A program made the translations under genes and the position numbers. A stretch of DNA of 24,877 bases from Thaumasiovibrio sp043421945 (lineage in GTDB: Bacteria; Pseudomonadota; Gammaproteobacteria; Enterobacterales; Vibrionaceae): NCBI GenBank assembly GCA_043421945.1, contig JBHOGO010000071.1, positions 1 to 24,877 on the forward strand. Reading direction: 5' to 3'. Each line of letters starts with the position of its first letter. Positions within the stretch are counted from its first letter, which is position 1. A model generated the notes under the pieces. The model was not told the origin of the DNA, ran no database searches, and saw only the letters and a list, made by a program, of their open reading frames with translations. Below are positions 7,385 through 15,500 of this stretch, piece after piece.

Positions 7385-8296
7385 GTGAACAAATTACTGA
7401 TCCTCTCTCGTCAAAAAGAAAAGTATTTACAACTGTTAAACGACGCTCAGCTACCTAACCTCGTGATCACTGATGACCACCAGCAGGCTTCGATAATTTT
7501 AGCCGATCCTCCTAAAGTTGCAGGAAAATTGGACCAATACCCTCAATTGCGATGGCTTCAATCAACCTTTGCAGGAATTGATGCATTAACCACATTACCT
7601 CAGCGCCAAGACTACCTCCTCACCAATGTCCGTGGTATTTTCGGGCCATTAATTGCGGAGTATGTCGTTGGATACCTCGTGCAGTACTATCGGAATTTTG
7701 CTCGATATAGTGAGCAGCAACGTGATCATATTTGGCAACCCCATCACTACTCTTCACTCCAGGGAAAGAAAATACTCATTCTCGGGACGGGCTCGATAGG
7801 TAGCCATTTGGCGAAAGTTGCAAAAGTCATGGGAATGAAGGTTATGGGTGTCAATCGCTCTGGAATTGTCCGTAGCCGAGATTTTGACAGTATTAGCAAC
7901 TTCGAGCAGCTCCATCCAGTGCTATCAGAAGCCGATATTATTGTATCGACATTACCCGCGACATCAGAGACACAAAACTTGCTCAATCAGAGTAACCTGA
8001 GCGCCTGTCGTCATGCCCTGCTCTTTAATGTCGGTCGCGGTGATGTACTTTCTGAGTCAGGGTTACTCAATGCTATCGAGGGTGGCTTTATTCGCCATGC
8101 GTGGCTTGATGTCTTTAAGCAGGAGCCACTCCATCAAGAACACCCTTTCTGGAAGCACGAGAATATTACTATCACACCCCATGTGGCTGCAGACAGCTTC
8201 CCAGATCAAGTCTTCAATATTTTCTCGCACAATTACTTACAGTGGCATGCCGGTGAGCCGCTAGATTGCGTGGTTAATTTTGATAAAGGTTACTGA
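7385..8296 (+). CDS. GhrA-like D-2-hydroxyacid dehydrogenase
   Basis: 303 residues with a GTG start preceded by AGGA. The NAD(P)-binding Rossmann motif GTGSIG is at 134-139 and the catalytic set is complete: Arg218 in NVGRGDV, Glu247 in KQEP and His266 in TPHVAAD. The substrate-side motif WLQSTFAGID (58-67) resembles glyoxylate/hydroxypyruvate reductase A. It should reduce a 2-ketoacid to a D-2-hydroxyacid in the cytosol; the exact substrate is unknown. The stop codon overlaps the start of the next gene by 17 bases, so the two are probably translated from one mRNA. It has no counterpart at this locus in E. coli. Confidence 0.88.
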   Translation: MNKLLILSRQKEKYLQLLNDAQLPNLVITDDHQQASIILADPPKVAGKLDQYPQLRWLQSTFAGIDALTTLPQRQDYLLTNVRGIFGPLIAEYVVGYLVQYYRNFARYSEQQRDHIWQPHHYSSLQGKKILILGTGSIGSHLAKVAKVMGMKVMGVNRSGIVRSRDFDSISNFEQLHPVLSEADIIVSTLPATSETQNLLNQSNLSACRHALLFNVGRGDVLSESGLLNAIEGGFIRHAWLDVFKQEPLHQEHPFWKHENITITPHVAADSFPDQVFNIFSHNYLQWHAGEPLDCVVNFDKGY

Positions 8297-8882
8297 TCCC
8301 TTTTCACGCCTCTGCCAACAGGTAGAGACCTGTCACCTCTGTGAGCCCGAGATTACTGCCCGCCCTATAGTGGTAGGCAGTAGCCAAGCTCGGATACTCA
8401 TTATTGGCCAAGCACCAGGTAAACGTGTTCACGAAACAGGGATTCCATGGAACGACCCAAGCGGTGATAGACTTCGCGAGTGGTTGCAAATATCAGAGGA
8501 AGATTTTTATAACCCTAATCATATTGCCATTATACCGATGGGATTTTGCTACCCAGGTAAAGGCAAGTCTGGCGATTTACCCCCAAGAAAAGAATGCGCA
8601 CCACTTTGGCACCCTCAACTTCTCCCTTTGCTGCCAAATATAGAACTGACATTACTCATCGGACAGTACGCACAGCAGCGCTATCTCGAAAAGAAACCGA
8701 GAACACTCACTGACACCGTAAAGCAATGGCAAACTTACCTACCGTCCAATATTCCTTTACCTCACCCCTCTCCAAGAAATCGTGCTTGGTTCGCCAATAA
8801 TCCTTGGTTTGAATCAGAGGCTATTCCCGAATTACGCTATCGAGTACAACAATCTTTAGCACGAAGTCCAAGTAAGGGTTAA
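8280..8882 (+). CDS. Uracil-DNA glycosylase superfamily protein, Fe-S type
   Basis: 200 residues from a TTG start. An in-frame stop at 8262-8264 leaves no ATG or GTG upstream, and the next methionine would delete the fold's first motif. The UDG motif 1 is GQAPGK (43-48), followed by a conserved-looking G-IPWNDPSGDRLREWL block. Motif 2 is PHPSP (161-165). Cysteines 18, 21, 90 and 106 fit C-x2-C-xn-C-x15-C, the 4Fe-4S ligand pattern of family 4 UDGs. It probably acts on deaminated or otherwise modified bases in DNA. Motif 1 has Gln where family 4 usually has Glu, so specificity is uncertain. It overlaps the dehydrogenase by 17 bases. The E. coli locus has nfi, another deamination-repair gene, in the same position. 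Confidence 0.82.
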   Translation: MIKVTDPFSRLCQQVETCHLCEPEITARPIVVGSSQARILIIGQAPGKRVHETGIPWNDPSGDRLREWLQISEEDFYNPNHIAIIPMGFCYPGKGKSGDLPPRKECAPLWHPQLLPLLPNIELTLLIGQYAQQRYLEKKPRTLTDTVKQWQTYLPSNIPLPHPSPRNRAWFANNPWFESEAIPELRYRVQQSLARSPSKG

Positions 8883-9214
8883 GAAGGAAAAAAGCTCAAA
8901 GAGCTGCACCACAGCAAAAAACCATTTACTATCAAGGGATTATAAAGTCACAAGCAATCAAATAACTTAAAACAACACAAAAAAGGTGTACAAGACTCAT
9001 TAAGACAAATAAACACCATTTAACTAAAGAACATCAGTAAGCAACTCTTTCAGCTTAGATCTATGGAAAATAAAAGTTCAGTAAAAGGCCAAACAGTTAA
9101 GTGGTTGTTTTTATGTGGTTTAGGCGTAATGTACAGGAATAATAGCTTTTTTCCTACCATGTTCATATTGATACATTTCAAGGGAAAACTAAGCAAGTAC
9201 AGCTTTTTGTAAAT

Positions 9215-9336
9215 AAAAAACCGAATAGCTGCTTGCACAGGTTCTCCGGAAGGAGAAGTAACCCTGCAGGATGATAACAACATAAAGCATTGATTAAATA
9301 GAATAAAATACCGTGTACTGCTTATTCGGCTTTTTT
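9215..9336. repeat. Inverted-repeat-bounded 122-bp element with internal GNRA hairpin
   Basis: AAAAAA-CCGAATA-GC (9215-9229) and GC-T-TATTCGG-C-TTTTTT (about 9320-9336) form a long imperfect inverted repeat. Inside lies a hairpin TTCTCC-GGAA-GGAGAA (9242-9257) with a GNRA tetraloop, extended by CAGGTT/AACCCTG pairing. It could be a structured RNA with its own U-tract or a small non-autonomous element. No target-site duplication is obvious. Confidence 0.4.
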
Positions 9337-9426
9337 CCTGATAAACTAGTTCACTCCACAGCAGCGATATCACATTGCAAGAAATGAAGGTTCTAGAAGC
9401 TAGATAGAGAAAGGGGAAGAAGGAAA

Positions 9427-9453
9427 GAAGTAGCCGCATAAAACGGCTACTTC
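9427..9453 (-). terminator. hemE terminator
   Basis: GAAGTAGCCG and CGGCTACTTC form a 10-bp stem with a seven-base loop, 8 bases after the hemE stop. On the minus strand it continues TTTCCTTCTT, a pyrimidine-rich but interrupted U-tract, so efficiency is uncertain. Confidence 0.75.
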
Positions 9454-9461
9454 AGAAGCAA

Positions 9462-10529
9462 TCAATCGCGGTGATACGGTCGAGATAGCTCATGGACAGC
9501 GTCTACAAACACACCAGCATTTTCAGGTGGGACATCCAGATGGATACCGTGACCTAAATTGAAAACATGCCCTGTCCCTTCACCAAAGCCTTCCAATATC
9601 GTAGCGACTTCTTGACGAATTCTCTCAGGAGAAGCATATAGCATAGAAGGGTCCATATTACCTTGCAGTGCAACTTTATCACCAATGCGCGCTTTCGCAT
9701 CCGCGATATTAATTGTCCAATCGAGGCCAACAGCATCGCAACCTGTCGCGGCAATTTGCTCTAACCACATACCGGCATTTTTTGTAAATAGCGTAACAGG
9801 TACACGACGACCTTCATTCTCTCGAATTAACGCATCAACAATTTTATGCATATAGCGCAGTGAGAACTCATTATAATCTCGCGGCGTTAAAACCCCTCCC
9901 CACGTATCGAATACCATAACAGATTGCGCACCAGCCTTAATTTGCGCGTTGAGATAGTCGATAACACTGTCTGCTAACTTATCAAGCAGTAGGTGTAATG
10001 TTTGTGGCTCGGCATACATCATCTTTTTGATCTTTGTGAAAGCCTTAGAGCTACCGCCTTCAACCATATAGGTCGCTAATGTCCACGGACTACCTGAGAA
10101 GCCGATCAGTGGTACATCACCGTTCAAGCCCTTGCGAATGGTGCGTACAGCATTCATCACATACTGAAGCTCGCCTTCTGGATCAGGGATACCAATCTTA
10201 TCAACGTCAGCCTTACAGGTAATAGGACGTTCAAATTTAGGCCCTTCTCCAGCTTCAAAATAAAGGCCAAGACCCATTGCATCAGGTATAGTCAGGATGT
10301 CTGAGAATAGAATCGCAGCGTCCAAAGGGAATCGACGTAGAGGCTGAAGGGTTACTTCACAAGCCAACTCAGCATTTTTGCATAGAGACATAAAGTCACC
10401 AGCTACACCACGAGTCGCTCGATATTCAGGGAGATAACGACCGGCTTGGCGCATCATCCATACGGGAGTGTGATCAACAGGTTGCTTGAGCAAAGCACGT
10501 AAATAGCGGTCATTTTTTAATTCTGTCAT
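9462..10529 (-). CDS. hemE: Uroporphyrinogen decarboxylase
   Basis: 355 residues (E. coli 354). It decarboxylates the four acetate side chains of uroporphyrinogen III to give coproporphyrinogen III in haem synthesis; cytosolic, cofactor-free. Family signatures are present: PVWMMRQAGRYLPEYR (22-37), LFSDILTIPDAMG with the catalytic aspartate, GFSGSPWTLATYMVEG, VMVFDTWGG and the C-terminal segment NLGHGIHLDVPPENA. The ATG start gives the conserved MTELKNDRYLRALL N-terminus. A TACAAT at 10552-10557 is a possible -10 element on this strand, without a good -35. It is downstream of nudC on the same strand, but the 247-base gap contains an opposite-strand terminator, so an own promoter is likely. 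Confidence 0.97.
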   Translation of the reverse strand: MTELKNDRYLRALLKQPVDHTPVWMMRQAGRYLPEYRATRGVAGDFMSLCKNAELACEVTLQPLRRFPLDAAILFSDILTIPDAMGLGLYFEAGEGPKFERPITCKADVDKIGIPDPEGELQYVMNAVRTIRKGLNGDVPLIGFSGSPWTLATYMVEGGSSKAFTKIKKMMYAEPQTLHLLLDKLADSVIDYLNAQIKAGAQSVMVFDTWGGVLTPRDYNEFSLRYMHKIVDALIRENEGRRVPVTLFTKNAGMWLEQIAATGCDAVGLDWTINIADAKARIGDKVALQGNMDPSMLYASPERIRQEVATILEGFGEGTGHVFNLGHGIHLDVPPENAGVFVDAVHELSRPYHRD

Positions 10530-10667
10530 AGTTCATTCCATGGCTGACTTTGCGGTCATTGTACCACCCTTCATTCAAGACGAACCCTGCCAAGTGTTAA
10601 GCTGATCATAAATAATGCAACATTTTTAGACACTTCATTGCCCACTCGACACTGCTACTGTAAAAAG

Positions 10668-10718
10668 ATGAGTGCGTTAGCAATAATAATCAGAATTAGT
10701 CCTGTAAGGGACCCATAA
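10668..10718 (+). CDS. Possible Ile-rich leader peptide (16 residues)
   Basis: ATG to TAA encodes MSALAIIIRISPVRDP, with four isoleucines in codons 6-8 and 10 (ATA ATA ATC, ATT), two of them rare ATA. Twelve bases after the stop the plus-strand terminator stem begins. The Shine-Dalgarno is poor (only AAAAAG). It is the kind of frame seen in amino-acid attenuators, but no amino-acid gene lies downstream. It may be chance. Confidence 0.3.
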   Translation: MSALAIIIRISPVRDP

Positions 10719-10754
10719 CTGCATCTTGTCCCTCCTTGTTGGAGGGTTTTTTTT
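10699..10754 (+). terminator. Orphan plus-strand terminator with attenuator-like alternative pairing
   Basis: CCCTCC-TTGTT-GGAGGG (10730-10746) followed by eight T (10747-10754) is a strong intrinsic terminator on the plus strand. AGGGAC (10707-10712) can instead pair with GTCCCT (10728-10733), which destroys the terminator, and GTCC (10699-10702) can pair with GGAC (10709-10712). No plus-strand gene lies upstream for more than 1.8 kb; the flanking genes hemE and nudC are both on the minus strand. It must end an unannotated transcript, perhaps starting near 10623 (-10 AATAAT at 10611) or near 10673 (TTGCCC-17-TAAAAA). Confidence 0.75.
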
Positions 10755-10776
10755 ATCTACTCCAATACAATAGAGA

Positions 10777-11559
10777 TCAATATTGATCGCTTCGGATCGC
10801 CGCAAGGGTGTCCTCGATCAATCTTCTCGCTATGGTACCCACTGGTGCTAATGGCGGGAGTTCGCTCTCTTTAAACCACTTTGCATCTGATAACTCGGTA
10901 TAGTCAGGTGTTAACTCGCCACCAGCAAAGTCAGCCATGAATCCCATCATTAAGTTGGACGGAAATGCCCATGGTTGACTCGCGATATAGCGAATATTCT
11001 GAACTTCAATACCGGTCTCTTCTTTCACTTCTCTCGCAACACATTGCTCGAGTGTTTCTCCTGCCTCTACAAAACCAGCGACAACTGTGTACATACCATT
11101 ACGGTGTCGTGGGTGCTGAGCAAGTAGAATCTCGCCTTCTCGCCTCACTGCGACGATAATGCAGGGAGAAACGCGTGGGTAGTGCCACTGTCGGCAGCTA
11201 TCACAAGCCATCGCCATTAGATCAGGTCTAAAATGGGTTTGGCTCCCACACTGGCTACAGTAAGGCATTGACTGTTTCATATGGCTTAGTTGAGCCGCTC
11301 GGCCCGCAAGCTGAAAAAGTGTCGGCTCTTCGTTTAACAATGAACGCAGTGGCTGAAAGGTAGCTCCTGTGGGCGCTGTGTCACATTCAACCCACATAAC
11401 ATCATTTCCTTCAAACTCTCCGATAGAAATAGCATTTTCATCTGAGATTCCAAGCTCTTTTGCTGTTCCATAGGGAAGGCTCTCATTAATAAGTGCTATA
11501 TTTCTATCGTGTATCATGCACCAATACGTATTTGTTCGCTTTTGTTCAAACTGTGACAT
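10777..11559 (-). CDS. nudC: NADH pyrophosphatase / NAD-capped RNA hydrolase
   Basis: 260 residues (E. coli 257). It hydrolyses NAD(H) to NMN(H) plus AMP and removes NAD caps from RNA. The zinc ribbon is intact: Cys101, Cys104, Cys119 and Cys122. The Nudix box lies at 162-184 and fits GX5EX7REUXEEXGU, seen as GFVEAGETLEQ then REVKEETGI. The NudC-specific motif SQPWAFP follows at 194-200. The ATG has an AAGGAT Shine-Dalgarno. It is divergent from rsd and upstream of hemE on the same strand, the same order as in E. coli. No minus-strand terminator is visible after it. Confidence 0.95.
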   Translation of the reverse strand: MSQFEQKRTNTYWCMIHDRNIALINESLPYGTAKELGISDENAISIGEFEGNDVMWVECDTAPTGATFQPLRSLLNEEPTLFQLAGRAAQLSHMKQSMPYCSQCGSQTHFRPDLMAMACDSCRQWHYPRVSPCIIVAVRREGEILLAQHPRHRNGMYTVVAGFVEAGETLEQCVAREVKEETGIEVQNIRYIASQPWAFPSNLMMGFMADFAGGELTPDYTELSDAKWFKESELPPLAPVGTIARRLIEDTLAAIRSDQY

Positions 11560-11701
11560 AAGGATCCTTGCAGGCTGAAAAGAATACTGGCAAGCTATAA
11601 ATGATAACGGAATGTTAAACCGTAAATAAGTATCTATTAATAAAGCACTTTGAGCATAACATATGGCGCTCTACTGCAAATAGATCCATGAGGATGTAGT
11701 C

Positions 11702-12184
11702 ATGCTAAGTAAGTTCGAACAAGTACAACAACAATGGGGTGGTAACAGTGATGTTATCGACCAATGGCTGCTAAATCGACAACAGTTACTCTCAGACTAT
11801 TGTCGACTGGTTGGTCTTCCTCCGTATGAACGGCAAACTCGACAGTTACCTTCTTCTGCCGAACTGCAGCTCTTCTGCCAACAATTGGTAGACTATATTT
11901 CTGCGGGCCACTTTAAAATTTACAACATGGTAATGGATCGCTGGAATCAAACTGGCTTTAAAGCCACACAAGAGATGACAGCCGCCTATAAAAGTATCAT
12001 GACGACAACGGATCCTTTGCTCAACTTTAACGATCGTTATGGTGAAGTCACGGAAGATGATCACCTGCCGGATTTCGATGCCGACATATCTTCGATTGGA
12101 GAGACACTAGAAAGGCGCTTCGATGTTGAAGATAGGTTAATCCAACTTATCACAGATAGCCTCATGCAGCCTCCTGGCGCATAA
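11702..12184 (+). CDS. rsd: Regulator of sigma D (Rsd/AlgQ family anti-sigma-70)
   Basis: 160 residues (E. coli Rsd 158). It is an all-helical protein with the family blocks IDQWLLNRQQLL, a stretch ending LVDYISAGHFKIY (about 62-75) and IGETLERRFDVEDRLIQL. Rsd binds the domain-4 region of sigma-70 and, in E. coli, lowers free sigma-70 in stationary phase and activates SpoT with HPr. The ATG has GAGGATG upstream. It is divergent from nudC and convergent with rpoC, so the anti-sigma gene sits beside its RNA polymerase targets. Confidence 0.93.
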   Translation: MLSKFEQVQQQWGGNSDVIDQWLLNRQQLLSDYCRLVGLPPYERQTRQLPSSAELQLFCQQLVDYISAGHFKIYNMVMDRWNQTGFKATQEMTAAYKSIMTTTDPLLNFNDRYGEVTEDDHLPDFDADISSIGETLERRFDVEDRLIQLITDSLMQPPGA

Positions 12185-12522
12185 CAGCTCAACATCTTAC
12201 CGAGTATGAAATAGAGCCATTTAACGGACGCTGGCTCTGTTTAGCTTAAATATATCAGCATATATAACAGCTGATTGGCTTTTTACTGCCAAAAACTACC
12301 CCTTTCTTCCCTATAACACCTACATCAAATTGTCCCTGTATCATCAATGACCACCAGCGATTAATAGTACCAAAGCGATTTCCTACTGATATACCCTACG
12401 GCATTGGTCATTATTCCCTGCGACGGTGGTAACGGTCGGCCGGTACGACTTCACCAGATTAGCTTCCATCAATTAGCTTCTTTCCACTAACTTCTGCCCA
12501 CAGTCTACAATCTACAGGCAAT
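12185..12522. other. Gap between rsd and the rpoC terminator, with a protein-like relic
   Basis: No intact gene. Just after rsd, AGAGCCA (12213-12219) and TGGCTCT (12232-12238) form a 7-bp stem, a possible weak rsd terminator. On the minus strand, two short frames look protein-like: 12411-12361 starts MTNAVGYISRK, and the open stretch 12395-12255 contains VGNRFGTINRWW then QFDVGVIGKKGVVFGSKKP. A single shift would join them. Near the rpoC terminator is a degenerate heptamer array. Confidence 0.5.
12460..12494 (-). repeat. Degenerate GAAGCTA repeats at 14-base spacing
   Basis: On the minus strand GAAGCTA occurs at 12480-12474 and 12466-12460, and GAAGTTA at 12494-12488. The starts are exactly 14 bases apart, twice the heptamer length. 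This looks like a decayed version of the perfect array behind purH. It lies just beyond the rpoC terminator. Confidence 0.6.
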
Positions 12523-12553
12523 AAAAAAGGCACCCACTTGGGTGCCTTTTTTT
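12523..12553. terminator. Terminator of the rpoBC operon (bidirectional)
   Basis: AGGCACCC and GGGTGCCT (12528-12547) pair around a four-base loop, with a run of A on the left and T on the right. It begins about 20 bases after the rpoC stop and can also stop plus-strand transcripts from rsd. Confidence 0.95.
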
Positions 12554-12567
12554 AATCGCTTACTTGA

Positions 12568-15500
12568 TTAGCTTTCGCCACCAAGGCCTGCATTCAATAA
12601 TGCGGCTAAGTCTTGCGACGCTTGCTCTGCATCTACTTGAGGCGCTTCTGGCTCAAGCTCTGCATCACGCTGACGCTGACGATTTTGGTGGTAAGCAAAA
12701 CCAGTACCGGCTGGAATCAGGCGACCTACGATAACGTTCTCTTTCAGACCACGAAGCTCATCACGCTTACCTGAAACTGCTGCTTCAGTTAGAACACGAG
12801 TCGTTTCTTGGAACGATGCTGCTGAGATAAATGACTCAGTAGCAAGAGACGCTTTGGTGATACCTAGAAGATCACGCTCGAATTTCGCTGGTTGCTTGCC
12901 TTCAGCTTCTAGCTGACGGTTTGCAATCTTAACGCGAGCATACTCTAGTTGTTCACCTTCAAGGAACTCAGAATCACCAGCTCCACTTGGAGAGATAGTT
13001 ACCTTACGCAGCATCTGACGAATGATCGTTTCGATGTGCTTATCGTTAATCTTAACCCCTTGTAGACGGTAAACTTCCTGAACCTCATTCACGATGTATT
13101 CTGCTACAGCGTGAACGCCACGTAGACGTAAGATGTCATGTGGAGTTTCAGGACCATCGGCAATAACATCACCCTTCTCAACTTTTTCACCTTCGAAAAC
13201 GTTAAGTTGGCGGTGTTTAGGAATCATCTCTTCATAAGGACTTGCATCCGTTGGAGTGATGATTAGACGACGCTTACCTTTAGTCTCTTTACCAAACGAG
13301 ATAGCACCTGTTACTTCAGCAAGAATCGCAGGCTCTTTAGGCTTACGTGCTTCAAACAAATCTGCTACGCGAGGTAGACCACCGGTGATATCTTTCGTAC
13401 CGCCAGATTCCTGAGGAATACGAGATAACGTGTCACCAATACCTACGTTTGCACCATCTTCTAACTGAACAATTGCTTTGCCCGGTAGGAAGTATTGTGC
13501 TGGCATGTCTGTACCAGGGATCATGACGTCGTGACCGTTTTCGTCAACCAACTTAATGGTTGGACGCATATCTTTACCTGCACTTGCACGTTCAGCTGCG
13601 TCTAGGATCACTACAGATGATAGACCTGTTAGCTCATCAGTTTGACGAGAAACAGTTACACCATCAATCATGTCAACAAACTGTAGACGACCTTCCACTT
13701 CCGTGATGATCGGCATTGTATGCGGGTCCCAGTTAGCGATAGTATCGCCAGCTTTAACCTCGGCATTGTCAACACGGTTCAAGATAGTACCGTATGGCAG
13801 TTTGTAGCTCTCTTTAGTACGACCAAATTCGTCAACGATGGTTAGCTCAGATGCACGCGAAGTGATCACTAGCTTGCCTTCGTTGTTCGTTACGAATTTA
13901 GCATTGTGCAGCTTCATAGAACCGTTGTTCTTAACTTGAATGCTGCTTTCTGCTGCCGCACGCGATGCCGCACCACCGATGTGGAACGTACGCATTGTTA
14001 GCTGTGTACCAGGTTCACCGATTGACTGTGCAGCGATTACGCCGACGGCTTCACCAGTGTTAACCATGTGACCACGAGCTAGGTCACGACCGTAACAGTT
14101 CTTACAACAACCGAAGTCATTGTCACATGTTACAACCGAGCGAACCTTAACTTGGTCAACTGAGTTCTCTTCCAGGATGTCACACCACTTCTCATCAAGA
14201 AGCGTGTTACGAGGTGCAAGCACTTCGTTTTCAGTACCTGGTTTGATCACATCTTCAGCGACAACACGACCTAGTACGCGAGTACCAAGTGGCTCTTTAA
14301 CGTCACCACCTTCAACCAACGGTGTCATTGTAATACCAGCGTGGGTACCACAATCGTCAGCAGTGATTACAACATCTTGAGCAACGTCTACTAGACGACG
14401 AGTCAGGTAACCTGAGTTCGCAGTCTTAAGTGCTGTATCGGCAAGACCTTTACGCGCACCGTGCGTTGAGATGAAGTACTGAAGTACGTTTAGACCTTCA
14501 CGGAAGTTCGCTGTGATAGGCGTTTCGATGATTGAGCCATCCGGCTTAGCCATCAGACCACGCATACCCGCTAGCTGACGAATCTGTGCAGCAGAACCAC
14601 GAGCACCTGAGTCGGCCATCATGTAAACGCTGTTGAATGATTTCTGCTCTTCTTCTTCACCGTCGCGGTTAACCACAGTTTCAGTAGAAAGGTTGTCCAT
14701 CATCGCTTTAGCAACTTGCTCATTCGCCGTTGCCCAGATATCGATAACTTTGTTATAACGCTCACCCGCTGTTACAAGACCAGATTGGAACTGCTCTTGA
14801 ATTTCAGCGACTTCAGCTTCTGCTTCAGCAATCTTAGTGTACTTAGCATCTGGAACAACCATGTCATCGATACCAACAGATACACCAGACAGTGCCGCAT
14901 ATGCGAAACCGGTGTACATGATTTGGTCAGCGAAGACAACAGTGTCTTTCAGGCCAAGAACACGGTAACAAGTGTTTAGCAGGTTAGAAATTTGCTTCTT
15001 ACCTAACGCTTGGTTCACAAGGCTAAATGGTAGACCTGTCGGAACGACAGCCCATAGCATTGCACGACCAACGGTTGTATCAACCAGCTTAGTCTCAGTG
15101 AACGGATTACCTTGCTCATCTTTACCATGCTCAGTGATACGTACTTTAACGCGAGCGTGTAGAGCTGCACTACCGGTACGGTAAGCTTTCTCTGCTTCTG
15201 CAGGGCCAGCAAGGTACATACCTTCGCCCTTCGCGTTAATCATGTCACGAGTCATGTAGTAAAGACCCAATACAACGTCCTGTGAAGGTACGATGATCGG
15301 ATCACCTGATGCTGGCGACAGAATGTTATTCGTCGACATCATCAGTGCACGAGCTTCAAGCTGTGCTTCCAGCGTTAACGGCAAGTGAACAGCCATTTGG
15401 TCACCATCGAAGTCGGCGTTATATGCCGCACAAACGAGTGGGTGAAGCTGGATAGCTTTACCTTCGATCAATACTGGTTCGAAAGCTTGGATACCTAGAC

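Larger units (their letters stand above)
8883..9461. other. Gene-poor AT-rich gap between convergent genes
   Basis: No gene is supported here. A plus-strand frame at 9063-9212 would encode 49 residues starting MENKSSVKGQTVKW, but it has no Shine-Dalgarno and no recognisable family. A 129-codon minus-strand frame (9050-9439) is low-complexity and not convincing. The segment contains one GAAGCTA heptamer (9396-9402), an inverted-repeat-bounded element (9215-9336) and the hemE terminator (9427-9453). Confidence 0.6.

Noticed and set aside
9063..9212. 49-residue plus-strand frame starting MENKSSVKGQ
   Set aside because: No Shine-Dalgarno, no promoter, no recognised homologue. Kept only as a remark within the gap description.
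9050..9439. 129-codon open frame on the minus strand
   Set aside because: It is rich in Leu, Phe, Ser and Ile from AT-rich DNA, has no ribosome-binding site, matches no family I know, and overlaps the hemE terminator and the inverted-repeat element.
10679..10698. Fur-box-like sequence AATAATAATCAGAATTA
   Set aside because: About 12 of 16 matches to the consensus, but the region is AT-rich, and the segment overlaps the Ile-codon run, which explains the ATA/ATC pattern just as well.
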